A stretch of DNA of 64,000 nt. Origin: Cellulophaga fucicola (GTDB lineage: Bacteria; Bacteroidota; Bacteroidia; Flavobacteriales; Flavobacteriaceae). The stretch is from assembly GCF_900119145.1 (NCBI RefSeq), contig NZ_FPIY01000001.1, positions 558,001 to 622,000 of the forward strand. The letters are read 5' to 3'. Of the stretch, positions 1 to 9,136 are shown piece by piece. Each line of letters opens with the position of its first letter. The first letter of the stretch is position 1. Under the pieces are notes generated by a model, which did no database searches, was not told the DNA's origin, and saw only the letters and a list, made by a program, of their open reading frames with translations. The position numbers and the translations under genes were made by a program.

Positions 1-2
1 GT

Positions 3-1775
3 GTGTTAATTGGGCCTTATGTTCTTGGTTTTATTGGTAAAGAAGGTGAAGATATTCTTCATTTTGCAGAGTTTGGTGTTGTAATGATGTTGTTTTTAAT
101 TGGTTTAGAAATAGAACCTAAAAACTTCTGGAAAATGCGAAAAACCATCGTAGGTATGGGAGGTTTGCAAGTCGCAGGCACAATGTTATTATCCTACTTC
201 TTATTTATTTTATTTGGGTTCGATTGGAAAGTGTCTTTAACATTTGCTATGGCAGTTGCATTATCTTCTACGGCAATAGCCTTGCAAACAATAAAAGAGA
301 AGGGCTTATTAAATACAACTTTTGGTCAATCTTCATTTTCAATATTACTTTTTCAGGATATAATAGTCATTTTTATGCTTGGTATGTTGCCATTGTTAGC
401 AAACACGAGCAGCGTTTCTTTAGAAAACAATGATGGGCACACTAGTCTGCTTCAAAATTTACCATTAGGTCTACAAACCTTATCTATTTTAGTCTCAGTA
501 GTGGCAATTATTATTGCGGGTAAATACTTAATAGTACCAATGTTGCGTAAAGTGGCTAAAACAGGAGTTAGAGAATTATTAATTGCAGCAGCATTACTCA
601 TTGTTTTTGGGATTTCTTTGTTAATGGAATTAGTAGGTTTAAGTCCTGCTTTAGGAGCTTTTTTAGGTGGCGTAGTTTTATCTAACAGTGAGTTTAAGCA
701 CGAGTTAGAAAGTACCTTAGAACCTTTTAAGAATCTACTTTTAGGTTTGTTTTTTATGGCTGTTGGTGCATCAATAAACTTTATTGTAATTGCAAAAAGT
801 CCGTTAACGGTTGGTGGTATTTTAGTTGCTGTAATAGTACTAAAGGCGGTAATTTTATTTATTACTGGTGCCGTTTTTAAGTTAAAATTGAATCAGAGAA
901 TGTTGCTAACCTTTAGTTTAGCGCAAGTAGGAGAATTTGCATTTGTATTATTGTCTTTTGCTTTTTCATTAAACATTCTAGAGCAAAGTCAAATGGATAT
1001 TATGCTCGTAGTAACGGCATTAACAATGACCATTACACCAATTATAGGAATGATTAATGAGCGTGTTCTATTACCTCGTTTAGGAACTAAAGAATCTATA
1101 AAAAGACCAATGGACCATATAGCAAAGTCACAAAAAGTAATTTTGGTTGGTTTTGGGCATTATGGAAGTACAATTGGCCGTTTTTTACGCACACACGGTG
1201 TAGAAGCTACTATTTTAGACCACGACTCTAATCGTGTAGATTTTTTACGTAAAATGGGTTTTAATGTTTATTATGGAGATGCTACAAGAGCAGATTTGTT
1301 AAAATCGGCAGGTATTGCAGACGCTAATATTTTAATTTGTGCTATGGATAACCCAGATGTCATTAAACAATTGGCAAAAATGGTAAAGAGTAAATATCCG
1401 AAAGTAAAATTAATGGTACGTGCTAAAAACCGATATGCTGCTTACGAGTTTTTAAATATGGAGATAGATCATATTTATAGAGATTCATTAGAAACTTCTT
1501 TAAAATTAGCAAGTGAAGTTCTTAGTCAAATGGGCTTTAGAAAATATACATTACAACGTCAGATTAAGAATTTTATCAAGTATGATGAGGATAGCTTAAG
1601 ACGCTTGGCAAAAGAAGGTAAAATAGGAGACGATAATTATATTTTTAAAGCACGTAAAGAATTAGAGCAGCAAGAAAAACTATTAGAGCAAGACTTTAAA
1701 AGAGGTATTGTTGAATTTGATGGTCATTGGGATGCAGAGCAAATTAGAAAGTCTTTAGATGATTCTAGTTTTTAG
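3..1775 (+). CDS. Kef-type K+/H+ antiporter with TrkA-N domain (5' end outside window)
   Basis: The reading frame is open to the left edge, and the first GTG codon falls inside a conserved membrane segment (VLIGPYVLGF), so the real start lies upstream and perhaps 60-80 residues are missing. Residues 1-350 form a run of hydrophobic helices typical of CPA2 monovalent cation:proton antiporters, including EIEPKNFWKMR and SPALGAFLGGVVLS. From about residue 375 there is a TrkA-N/RCK nucleotide-binding fold with the glycine motif GFGHYG and an acidic end of strand 2 (ILDHD). The last 80 residues are charged and helical. The family exchanges K+ (or Na+) for protons at the inner membrane under control of NAD(H) or glutathione adducts. 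It is followed after 2 bp by the TfoX-like gene. The exact ion is not known from sequence. Confidence 0.9.
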   Translation: MLIGPYVLGFIGKEGEDILHFAEFGVVMMLFLIGLEIEPKNFWKMRKTIVGMGGLQVAGTMLLSYFLFILFGFDWKVSLTFAMAVALSSTAIALQTIKEKGLLNTTFGQSSFSILLFQDIIVIFMLGMLPLLANTSSVSLENNDGHTSLLQNLPLGLQTLSILVSVVAIIIAGKYLIVPMLRKVAKTGVRELLIAAALLIVFGISLLMELVGLSPALGAFLGGVVLSNSEFKHELESTLEPFKNLLLGLFFMAVGASINFIVIAKSPLTVGGILVAVIVLKAVILFITGAVFKLKLNQRMLLTFSLAQVGEFAFVLLSFAFSLNILEQSQMDIMLVVTALTMTITPIIGMINERVLLPRLGTKESIKRPMDHIAKSQKVILVGFGHYGSTIGRFLRTHGVEATILDHDSNRVDFLRKMGFNVYYGDATRADLLKSAGIADANILICAMDNPDVIKQLAKMVKSKYPKVKLMVRAKNRYAAYEFLNMEIDHIYRDSLETSLKLASEVLSQMGFRKYTLQRQIKNFIKYDEDSLRRLAKEGKIGDDNYIFKARKELEQQEKLLEQDFKRGIVEFDGHWDAEQIRKSLDDSSF

Positions 1776-1777
1776 AT

Positions 1778-2116
1778 ATGCCAATTTCAGGAGACTTTTT
1801 AGACTATGTACTAGATCGGTTACTAAAATGGAATGGTGTTTACACTAAAAAAATGTTTGGTGGTGTAGGCTTATTTTTTGATGGTTTAATGTTTGGTCTG
1901 GTTTATAATGATACTGTTTCTTTAAAAATAGACGATACTAATGTAAAAAAGTATATTGAAGTAGGGGAGTCACCTATAGAAATATTTAAAACCAATACAC
2001 CCTTACCTTCATTCTATACTGTACCACCTTTAGTTCTAGAAGATATAGACAATTTTGTAATTTGGGCGCAAGAGTCTTATCAAATACAAGTAAAAAAGAA
2101 TTCTATAGATTTGTAA
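1778..2116 (+). CDS. TfoX N-terminal domain protein
   Basis: A 112-residue cytosolic protein that matches the N-terminal domain of TfoX/Sxy: an early MFGGVGLFFDGLMFGLVYNDTVSLK stretch (cited here only by its start and end at residues 27-51), then a PLPSFYTVPP segment and an acidic helix. The C-terminal TfoX domain is absent, as in many stand-alone bacterial homologues. In gammaproteobacteria TfoX activates competence, but short Bacteroidota forms have no shown role. It starts 2 bp after the antiporter stop and is probably cotranscribed with it; the gene pair ends facing the Nudix regulator with no obvious hairpin terminator. Confidence 0.8.
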   Translation: MPISGDFLDYVLDRLLKWNGVYTKKMFGGVGLFFDGLMFGLVYNDTVSLKIDDTNVKKYIEVGESPIEIFKTNTPLPSFYTVPPLVLEDIDNFVIWAQESYQIQVKKNSIDL

Positions 2117-2151
2117 AAAATAGAGTCTTTTAATATTTTAATAACAGCTAT

Positions 2152-2883
2152 TTATATGTTTATTAGGTAGTTTTTCTTAAACATTTTTTCATACAAATCT
2201 AGGCTAAACATATAGAGTTGCGCAGGTTTTTTAGAGACACCAACTTGTTTCTCATCTAATGCAATTATATACTTTTTGTTTATTAACTTTCTTCTAAAGT
2301 TTCTGTTATCTATTTCTATTCCTAAAATAGATTGATATAGATCTTGAGCTTCATTTATGGTAAATTTATCTGGGAGTAGTTTAAAAATAATAGGTTCGGA
2401 CAAACATTTTATTTTTAAATCTTCATATGCTTCTTCAATAATTTTTTTATGATCGAACCCTAATTCTGGTAAGTTGTTTACAGGAAACCACTTGGCTTGG
2501 TATTTGTTCTTATTTACATCTACATCTTCAGTTTTTAATAAAAAGTAGTAGGCAATTGTTATAGTTCTTAAGTTAAATTCTTCATTTTTAATCCAAATAA
2601 TATCCTTTTCGTTTGTCAATCGATCTGGATTACCAAAAGCCTTAAACTGTTTTTTATACTGCCCTGTTAAGCCTGTTAACTCCTTTAATACCCTAGTTGC
2701 CGTTTGGTCTAATGTCTCTTGCTTATAGACATGATATCCTGTTAAAACATAATCGTCTACCAAAACTTTTCCTTCAGCTTCTAAAAAACGTTTTATAACT
2801 AAAACATTCAAGGATTTTGTAGTTATATCATATCCAAAGACAACACAATCTACAGATATATTTAATATTTTTTCTGGCTCCAT
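2152..2883 (-). CDS. NrtR-family (Nudix + winged helix) transcriptional regulator
   Basis: The N-terminal 140 residues are a Nudix fold beginning VDCVVFGYD, and the C-terminal 80 residues form a winged helix (LPDKFTINEAQDLYQSILG, then NRNFRRKL). The Nudix box reads G-x6-E-x7-RVLKEL-TG: two of the catalytic glutamates of the REUXEEXG consensus are replaced, so it should bind rather than hydrolyse a nucleotide sugar or ADP-ribose-like ligand. That is the NrtR regulator pattern; in Bacteroidota such proteins often control neighbouring sugar operons. It is divergent from the sugar-alcohol operon at 3143, and palindromes in the shared intergenic region (2947-2963, 3094-3110) are the likely operators. 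The effector is unknown. Confidence 0.85.
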   Translation of the reverse strand: MEPEKILNISVDCVVFGYDITTKSLNVLVIKRFLEAEGKVLVDDYVLTGYHVYKQETLDQTATRVLKELTGLTGQYKKQFKAFGNPDRLTNEKDIIWIKNEEFNLRTITIAYYFLLKTEDVDVNKNKYQAKWFPVNNLPELGFDHKKIIEEAYEDLKIKCLSEPIIFKLLPDKFTINEAQDLYQSILGIEIDNRNFRRKLINKKYIIALDEKQVGVSKKPAQLYMFSLDLYEKMFKKNYLINI

Positions 2884-2888
2884 AACTA

Positions 2889-2905
2889 AACGTATTTAAA
2901 ATATT
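2889..2905. promoter_or_regulatory. Degenerate third operator next to the regulator start
   Basis: AACGTATTTAAAATATT keeps the left half (AACGTA) of the two better palindromes in this intergenic region, while the right half is degraded. It begins only 5 bp upstream of the regulator ATG on the minus strand, so it could serve for autoregulation. This is weak on its own. Confidence 0.3.
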
Positions 2906-2946
2906 GACTTAACTAGTATTATGCTAATATAGTAAATCTTATTTTA

Positions 2947-2963
2947 AACGTATTTTTTACGTT
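2947..2963. promoter_or_regulatory. Palindromic operator 1 (AACGTA-N5-TACGTT)
   Basis: A perfect inverted repeat with 6-bp arms, AACGTA and TACGTT, around five T. A related site (3094-3110) lies in front of the operon. Both sit between the divergent Nudix regulator and the sugar-alcohol operon, so binding by that regulator is the simplest reading. No binding data are available. Confidence 0.6.
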
Positions 2964-3058
2964 ATTAACCACATTGTACTTGTTGTTATATCCGTAATAA
3001 ACAGGCAAAATAATATAGATTTATGTTAAATTTGTATATATTTTTACTGAATATTAGG

Positions 3059-3110
3059 TTGTTAGGTTTTTTTTTATTTACATTTGAAAAATAAACGTAA
3101 AAATGACGTT
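3059..3110 (+). promoter_or_regulatory. Promoter of the sugar-alcohol operon with overlapping operator 2
   Basis: TTG at 3059-3061, a 17-nt spacer and TACATTTG at 3079-3086 match the Bacteroidota -33/-7 promoter pattern. The palindrome AACGT-N7-ACGTT at 3094-3110 lies directly over the expected transcription start. A protein bound there would block initiation, so repression by the divergent Nudix regulator is the likely mode. A TAAATTTG further upstream (3026 region) could be a second -7 element but lacks a good partner. Confidence 0.6.
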
Positions 3111-3142
3111 TGTAAATTTATAACCCAACTAGAGTCATAATT

Positions 3143-4012
3143 ATGAAAAAAATAGCGAGACCAATGTTAGATTGTATTTTTGATTTAGGCATAAAAAAGG
3201 CAAGTAAATTACTTTTAACCTCTACAACCATCTTATTGTTTTTTGGCGTAAATTTAGGAGTAGCGCAAGAAGAAGTGGTTAATGAGGATTATAAACCTTT
3301 TAGTATAGGTGCACATATAAAGAATATGCATACTTGGCATGGGTTTGTAGTTCATCCAGGTGCTCTTTTTGCAACAAATATTGAATACAACTCAAAGGAT
3401 ACCAAATTTACCTTTGGTTTTTGGGGAGGAGCTAGTTTTTCTACTGTAGATGTTGCAAATACTACTACAGGAGAAAATGTAAGTGCATATTATAAAGAAC
3501 TTTCAATTTATACTAAATACCGTTTTTCTGATAAGTTTTTTATTGAAGCTGTATCTCACAACAATTACACAGGTGTAGAAGAAAGAGGAGATAAGTTGCA
3601 CTATTGGAGTTACGATAAAACGCAGGGATATAATTTTGTCGATTTAAATTTTGGATATAATGTTACTCCAAATACGTTACTATACTTGGCAACCATTATT
3701 AATGGTGGTTCTGGAGATTACGAAATAAAAGAAAACGGATCATTAGAGAATTCTTGGACACACTATTTTGAAGTTAGTAGTAAAGTATGGCAAGATAAAA
3801 ACTCTAGTTTATCTCTTTTTGCAGGTGGTGCTTGGTCTTTTATTACAGATAAAACATTCTACACAGAAAGTTCTGGAAATATTATAAATGTTGGAGCAAC
3901 TTTTAGTGAAAAATTAGCAATAAGAGATTATAAAATTCCTGTAGATGTTACATTAATGTGGAACCCTGAACAAGAAAAAACTGTACTACAGTTAGATGTT
4001 ACTTTATTTTAA
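3143..4012 (+). CDS. Predicted outer-membrane beta-barrel protein, first gene of mannitol operon
   Basis: A 289-residue protein with a long N-terminal extension before a hydrophobic signal segment (LLLTSTTILLFFGVNLG) ending at AQ/EE near residue 42. The rest is rich in alternating aromatic and polar strands (FTFGFWGGASFS, YYKELSIYTKYRF, HYFEVSSKVW) and ends in LQLDVTLF with a terminal Phe, as in outer-membrane barrels. I do not recognise a named family. It leads the operon with the sugar ABC transporter 21 bp downstream, which suggests it is the outer-membrane channel for the same substrate. A shorter start at Met8 is possible. It is not a SusC/TonB-dependent receptor. Confidence 0.6.
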   Translation: MKKIARPMLDCIFDLGIKKASKLLLTSTTILLFFGVNLGVAQEEVVNEDYKPFSIGAHIKNMHTWHGFVVHPGALFATNIEYNSKDTKFTFGFWGGASFSTVDVANTTTGENVSAYYKELSIYTKYRFSDKFFIEAVSHNNYTGVEERGDKLHYWSYDKTQGYNFVDLNFGYNVTPNTLLYLATIINGGSGDYEIKENGSLENSWTHYFEVSSKVWQDKNSSLSLFAGGAWSFITDKTFYTESSGNIINVGATFSEKLAIRDYKIPVDVTLMWNPEQEKTVLQLDVTLF

Positions 4013-4033
4013 ACGAACCAAACATAAATAATT

Positions 4034-5098
4034 ATGAAAGCTAAAAATTTAAAAGCCACTTTTAATAAAATGTTTTTACCACTATTGGTTATTGCATTGT
4101 TTTTAAATGTAGTTGGCTGTGCAGAAGAAATTAAAACAACACAATCTAGCGGAAACGACACGGAAGATTCTGGAGAAATTTTTAATAGTAAATTAGATTT
4201 AACAGGCAAAAAAATTGGGTATTGTACTCCATCTTTAAACGCACCATACTACCAAGCATTACTACAAAGTATAAAATCTACAACAGAGAAAAATGGTATG
4301 GAATTTATATCTGCAGACGGTCAAAACGATATTAACAAGCAAATAGCAGCTGTAGAAGATTTAATTACCAAAGGTGTAGATGCTTTGTTATTAAACCCTA
4401 AAGATCCAGATGCCTTAGTTGGTGTAACAAAAATGGCTAAAGCGGCTGGTATACCTGTTTTTATTTTAGATAGCTCTATTAACCCTTCAGCAGATTTTGT
4501 AACTACAATACAGTCTAACAATTTAGCAAACGGTGAATTAGCAGGTGAGTGGTTGGTAAAAAAAATGGGGAATAAAAAAATGAACATCGCTTTATTAAGT
4601 GGTAATGCAGGTAACCCTGTTGGTAAAAAACGTAAGCAAGGTTTATTACAAGGTATAACAGAAGAACAACTTAGAACACAAGGTAAAATAGACTTAAATA
4701 TAAAAACACAAGCATATACAGAATGGTCTTATGCTGGCGGTTTACAAGCTATGGAAGATATTTTAGTGGCTCATCCAGATATTAATGTTGTAATTACTGA
4801 GTCAGACGTTTGTGTTTTAGGAGCTATTAAAGCAATAAAACAAGCAGGTAAAACCAATGATATTTTAATTGTAGCTGGCGCAGATGGTCAAAAAGAAGCA
4901 ATAAAATACATTATGGAAACAGATTTTTACGGATGTACGGCTATGAATAGTCCTGTACAAATAGGAAAAAATGCTGTTAAATACGCTATAGAATATATAA
5001 ACGGAAAAAGAGATTTTGATAAAACTTCTTTTACTGCTCCGTTATTAATTACAAAAGCAAATGCTGCTAAGTATTACAATCCTAAAGCATTATTTTAA
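4034..5098 (+). CDS. Sugar/polyol ABC transporter, substrate-binding lipoprotein
   Basis: A 354-residue lipoprotein: the hydrophobic segment ends in the lipobox LNVVGC with Cys29 as the lipid-modified residue. The mature part is a type-1 periplasmic binding fold (RbsB/XylF class): KKIGYCTPSLNAPYYQALL, then DLITKGVDALLLNPKDP, SDVCVLGAIKAIKQAG and GADGQKEAIKYI. These proteins capture pentoses, hexoses or polyols. Its neighbours supply the ATPase and permease and then mannitol 2-dehydrogenase and fructokinase, so mannitol (or a related polyol such as arabitol or sorbitol) is the inferred ligand. It is anchored in a membrane rather than free, as is usual for this phylum. Confidence 0.85.
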   Translation: MKAKNLKATFNKMFLPLLVIALFLNVVGCAEEIKTTQSSGNDTEDSGEIFNSKLDLTGKKIGYCTPSLNAPYYQALLQSIKSTTEKNGMEFISADGQNDINKQIAAVEDLITKGVDALLLNPKDPDALVGVTKMAKAAGIPVFILDSSINPSADFVTTIQSNNLANGELAGEWLVKKMGNKKMNIALLSGNAGNPVGKKRKQGLLQGITEEQLRTQGKIDLNIKTQAYTEWSYAGGLQAMEDILVAHPDINVVITESDVCVLGAIKAIKQAGKTNDILIVAGADGQKEAIKYIMETDFYGCTAMNSPVQIGKNAVKYAIEYINGKRDFDKTSFTAPLLITKANAAKYYNPKALF

Positions 5099-5115
5099 AT
5101 TAAATATCCATTACT

Positions 5116-6630
5116 ATGAAAGAGCCAGTAAATGAATACCGTCTTGAAATGTCTGGGATATCAAAAAGTTTTGGTGTTGTTTCTGTACTTAAAGATGTAA
5201 ACATTAAGGTTAAACACGGAGAAATACATGCTTTACTAGGTGAAAATGGTGCTGGTAAATCTACATTAATAAAGATCTTAAGTGGTGTACACCAAAAAGA
5301 TTCTGGAAAAGTAGTCTTAGATGGCGCAGAGATAAACCCTAAAAATACGCATGAAGGTCAAGTTCTTGGTATAAACGTAGTATACCAAGAGTTGTCATTG
5401 GTTAAAGATTTGTCAGTAGCAGAGAATATTTATTTACACAAATTAGGTGCTAGTAAATTTTGGATGAATTGGAAAGAACTAACTAAGAACGCACAAGAGT
5501 TATTAGATTCTTTAGGGTTTAAGATTGATGCTACTGCTACCGTAAGAGATTTAAGTATTGTTCAAAAACAAGTAGTAGAAATAGCAAAGGCAATATCTGA
5601 AGATACTAAAGTTTTGGTTTTAGATGAACCAACTACAGTTTTTGATCCTACAGACATTAAAAAATTGTTTAACAACCTTTTAAAACTGAAAGAAAAAGGA
5701 ATCTCTATAATATACATATCTCATCATTTAGATGAAATTTTTAAAATAGCAGACACCATAACAGTACTTAGAGATGGTATAGATACAGGAAGTGTACCTG
5801 TTTCTAAAACAGATAAAGACAGTGTAATACATTTAATGATTGGTCGTGAATTAAAAGATTTATACCCAGTTAGAGACTTAAAAATAGGAGAAGAACCAAT
5901 TTTTGAGGTTAAAAATTTAGCAGGTAAAGACTGCATAGTACATGATGTTTCTTTCTCTGTTAAAGCAGGAGAAGTTGTTGGTATAGCAGGTTTAGGCGGA
6001 AGTGGAAGAACAGAAACAGCAAAACTTATTTTTGGTGCCGACAAAAAGAAATCCGGAACAATATTTCTAGAAGGTGAAGAAATAAAAATTAATTCTCCTG
6101 TAGATGCTGCAGGTTATCAAATTGGTTTTGTTTCTGAAGATAGAAAGGAAGAAGGTGTGTTTTTACCTTTGTCTATTAGACGAAATATTAGTGTTACCAG
6201 TTTTGGATCTATATCTAGCAAGCTTGGTTTTATTAACATAGATAGTGAGTATAAAAAGGTTTTAGGTTTAATTGAAAAATTGAATATAAAAACACCAAGC
6301 TCTGAGGTTAATGTTAAAAACCTAAGTGGAGGAAATCAGCAAAAAGTAGCATTAGCCAAGTGGTTAAGCATAGATAGTAAAGTTATTTTTATAGATGAGC
6401 CAACAAGAGGAGTAGATGTTGGTGCAAAAATAGAAATCTATAAACTAATAAACGAAGTAGCTAAAAAAGGAGTTGGTGTTGTTGTAATATCTTCAGATAT
6501 GCCAGAGATTATGGGTATTTCAGATCGTATTCTTGTGATGCACGAAGGTACTTTTTATGGAGAATTACAAAAAGATCAATTCTCTGAAGAAAACATATTG
6601 CGTTACTCCATAGGAGAACCATTAAAATAA
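5116..6630 (+). CDS. Sugar ABC transporter, duplicated ATP-binding subunit (RbsA/MglA type)
   Basis: At 504 residues it has the family's usual length and two fused ABC domains. Domain 1 carries Walker A GENGAGKST (about residue 42) and Walker B VLVLDEPTT. Domain 2 has the variant Walker A GLGGSGRTE normal for this family's second half, the signature NLSGGNQQKVALAKWL and Walker B FIDEPTRGVDVGAK. It powers uptake at the inner membrane with the permease 28 bp downstream. It sits 17 bp after the binding-protein gene in the same operon. The first-domain signature is weakened to DLSIVQKQ, which is common among RbsA homologues. Substrate is inferred from the operon. Confidence 0.9.
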   Translation: MKEPVNEYRLEMSGISKSFGVVSVLKDVNIKVKHGEIHALLGENGAGKSTLIKILSGVHQKDSGKVVLDGAEINPKNTHEGQVLGINVVYQELSLVKDLSVAENIYLHKLGASKFWMNWKELTKNAQELLDSLGFKIDATATVRDLSIVQKQVVEIAKAISEDTKVLVLDEPTTVFDPTDIKKLFNNLLKLKEKGISIIYISHHLDEIFKIADTITVLRDGIDTGSVPVSKTDKDSVIHLMIGRELKDLYPVRDLKIGEEPIFEVKNLAGKDCIVHDVSFSVKAGEVVGIAGLGGSGRTETAKLIFGADKKKSGTIFLEGEEIKINSPVDAAGYQIGFVSEDRKEEGVFLPLSIRRNISVTSFGSISSKLGFINIDSEYKKVLGLIEKLNIKTPSSEVNVKNLSGGNQQKVALAKWLSIDSKVIFIDEPTRGVDVGAKIEIYKLINEVAKKGVGVVVISSDMPEIMGISDRILVMHEGTFYGELQKDQFSEENILRYSIGEPLK

Positions 6631-6658
6631 CCAATTAAATTATTAAAAAACTAACGTT

Positions 6659-7627
6659 ATGGCTTTAACATTAAAAGAGCAATTAAGCAGTCCTAGTGGT
6701 ATTCTTAAGTTTTTAGTAAAGTACAATACTGTATTTATATTTATTTTACTACTTATATTTTCAGCACTAATATCAGATGTATTTTTTACATCAGTAAATT
6801 TATCAAACTTACTAAAACAAGTATCTGGAATAGGTATTATTAGTATTGGTATGTTAATCGTTATTTTAACAGGAGGTATAGATTTGTCTGTAGGTTCTAT
6901 GGTAGCATTACTGGCAGTAACCTTTGCCATACTTGTCAATTTAGTAGTATTGCCTCTTGCCATTTTAATTACAATTGCTATTGGTTTTGGGTTGGGTAGT
7001 ATTTCTGGCTATTTGGTTGCTTATCAAAAAATGGCGCCATTTGTAGCCACATTAGCATTAATGACTATTGCTAGAGGTCTAGGTTTTATTTATTCTAAAG
7101 GATCTCCTATTACATTTAAAACCTACGGAGGTTTGTACATGTCTAATTTTGCAAACAACTCTACTTTAGGAATACCAAATATTGCTTTGGTATTTTTTAT
7201 CATCGTTATTATAACAATGGTTATGCTTAGGTATAATGTATTTGGCAGATTAATTATTGCAATAGGTAGTAATGAAGAAGCATCTCGTTTATCTGGTATT
7301 AAAGTAAATAAATACAAGTTTTTAGTCTATGCTATTTCTGGAGCTTTAGCAGCTACAGCAGCTATAATTGTTGCTTCTAGAACAAATCTTGGTTCTCCTA
7401 ATATGGGAATGGCCTGGGAGTTAGATGCTATTGCAGCGGTTGTAATTGGTGGTGCAAGCTTAAACGGAGGAAAAGGAACAGCAATAAACACTCTAATGGG
7501 TGTGCTTATTTTAGGACTAATAGGTAACATTTTAAACTTATTAAATGTACCATCTTACCCACAACAGGTAGTAAAAGGTGGCATCATCATATTTGCAGTA
7601 CTGCTTCAAAGATTTGAAAGTAAATAA
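6659..7627 (+). CDS. Sugar ABC transporter permease (RbsC type)
   Basis: A 322-residue integral membrane protein with eight to ten hydrophobic helices and the hallmark motifs of the RbsC/AraH/XylH family: LTGGIDLSVGSM near residue 75 and the EAA-like cytoplasmic segment around IGSNEEASRLSGIKVNKYKF, followed by AVVIGGASLNGGKGT. It forms the inner-membrane channel of the transporter with the preceding ATPase. It is followed 11 bp later by mannitol 2-dehydrogenase, which fixes the pathway context. Length is typical. Confidence 0.9.
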   Translation: MALTLKEQLSSPSGILKFLVKYNTVFIFILLLIFSALISDVFFTSVNLSNLLKQVSGIGIISIGMLIVILTGGIDLSVGSMVALLAVTFAILVNLVVLPLAILITIAIGFGLGSISGYLVAYQKMAPFVATLALMTIARGLGFIYSKGSPITFKTYGGLYMSNFANNSTLGIPNIALVFFIIVIITMVMLRYNVFGRLIIAIGSNEEASRLSGIKVNKYKFLVYAISGALAATAAIIVASRTNLGSPNMGMAWELDAIAAVVIGGASLNGGKGTAINTLMGVLILGLIGNILNLLNVPSYPQQVVKGGIIIFAVLLQRFESK

Positions 7628-7638
7628 TACAATATTCT

Positions 7639-9135
7639 ATGAAAAATTATAAATTAAACAGTGAGAATCTTTCGGCTATATCAGAGAGAATTTCAATTCC
7701 AAAATACGATAGATCTAAACTAAAAACAGGAATAGTACACGTTGGTATAGGTGGCTTTCATAGAGCACATGAGGCTTTTTATACAGATCAGTTATTACAT
7801 AACCAGAATATTACAGATTGGGGAATTTGTGGTGTAGCATTATTAGATTTTGATACTAAAATATACAACACCTTAAAAGAACAAGATGGCCTGTATACTT
7901 TAATTATTAAGGAGTTAGATGGCACCCACAAAAAACAAGTAATTGGTTCTATAGTAGAGTATTTATTTGCTCCTGAAGATCCAATAAAAGTTATAGAAAA
8001 AATGGCTAGTCCAGAAGTAAAAATTATAACGCTAACTATTACAGAAGGTGGTTATAATTATAATGAAGCCACAAAAGACTTTGATTTTAACAACTCATTA
8101 ATTAAACACGATTTAAAAAATATTTTTACGCCAAAAACTATTTTTGGTTACCTAACTCAGGCTTTAAAACTTAGAAAAGAAAGAGGTTTAAAAGGATGTA
8201 CAATTCAGTCTTGCGATAATATCCAAGGAAACGGACATATGACTAAGAGGATGTTGCTTAGTTATGTAAAGATTGCAGAACCTAATTTGGTAAAGTGGAT
8301 AGAAACAAATGTATCTTTTCCTAATGCAATGGTAGATAGGATAACACCTGCTACATCAGAATCAGATATCTTAATGTTAAAAGAAACTTCTGGTGTAGAT
8401 GATGCTTGGCCAGTTGTTTGTGAGCCATTTAGACAATGGGTTATTGAAGATGATTTTATAGAAGGTAGACCAGCCTGGGAAACTGTAGGAGCACAATTTG
8501 TAGCTAATGTAGAACCTTATGAAAAAATGAAGCTTAGCCTACTTAATGCAGGACATTCTGTATTGGGCATACTTGGTGCTTTAATAGGGTATTCTACGAT
8601 AGACGAAGCTGTACATAACGAAAACATTAAAACGTTTTTAAATAATTATATGAATATCGAGGTAACTCCCGTACTGGGTGACCTAGAAGGTATTAACTTA
8701 AGTGAATACAAAACCTCGTTGCTAGAAAGGTTTGGTAATATGAATATAAAAGATCAAATAGATCGTATTTGTTCAGAGAGTTCTGCTAAGTTCCCAATCT
8801 TTATATTACCAACGGTAAATTCACAATTAAAGAAAAACGGATCTATAAAAATGGCTGCTTTTATGGTTGCGGCTTGGGCAATTTATAGCTTAGGTAAGGA
8901 TGAAAACGGAAAGGTTTTAAATATTAAAGATGCCCTAAAACTAATTCTAGATATTAAAGCAAATGCAGCAAAAGAAAATCCAAAAGCTTTTTTAGAAATA
9001 GATTCAATTTTTGGTAATCTTATAGATGCTACACCTTTTGTAGACGCATATACATCTGCATATAAAAACATCACTACTAATGGTGTAGAAAAATGTGTTA
9101 TTGAGATGAATAATAACCTTGCAAACAATAATTAA
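7639..9135 (+). CDS. Mannitol 2-dehydrogenase family polyol dehydrogenase
   Basis: A 498-residue cytosolic NAD(P)-dependent long-chain polyol dehydrogenase. The N-terminal Rossmann motif is VHVGIGGFHRAH (residues 34-44), the central TPATSESD and CEPFRQWVIEDDF blocks are typical of the family, and the catalytic K-x4-N-x2-H motif is complete: Lys298, Asn303 and His306 in MKLSLLNAGHSVLG. It should oxidise D-mannitol to D-fructose, which the next gene can phosphorylate. Fructuronate and altronate oxidoreductases (UxuB, UxaB) belong to the same family, but the fructokinase neighbour and the sugar transporter favour mannitol. A comparable mannitol dehydrogenase plus fructokinase system is known from the marine flavobacterium Zobellia. 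Mannitol is abundant in brown algae. Confidence 0.87.
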   Translation: MKNYKLNSENLSAISERISIPKYDRSKLKTGIVHVGIGGFHRAHEAFYTDQLLHNQNITDWGICGVALLDFDTKIYNTLKEQDGLYTLIIKELDGTHKKQVIGSIVEYLFAPEDPIKVIEKMASPEVKIITLTITEGGYNYNEATKDFDFNNSLIKHDLKNIFTPKTIFGYLTQALKLRKERGLKGCTIQSCDNIQGNGHMTKRMLLSYVKIAEPNLVKWIETNVSFPNAMVDRITPATSESDILMLKETSGVDDAWPVVCEPFRQWVIEDDFIEGRPAWETVGAQFVANVEPYEKMKLSLLNAGHSVLGILGALIGYSTIDEAVHNENIKTFLNNYMNIEVTPVLGDLEGINLSEYKTSLLERFGNMNIKDQIDRICSESSAKFPIFILPTVNSQLKKNGSIKMAAFMVAAWAIYSLGKDENGKVLNIKDALKLILDIKANAAKENPKAFLEIDSIFGNLIDATPFVDAYTSAYKNITTNGVEKCVIEMNNNLANNN

Positions 9136-9136
9136 T

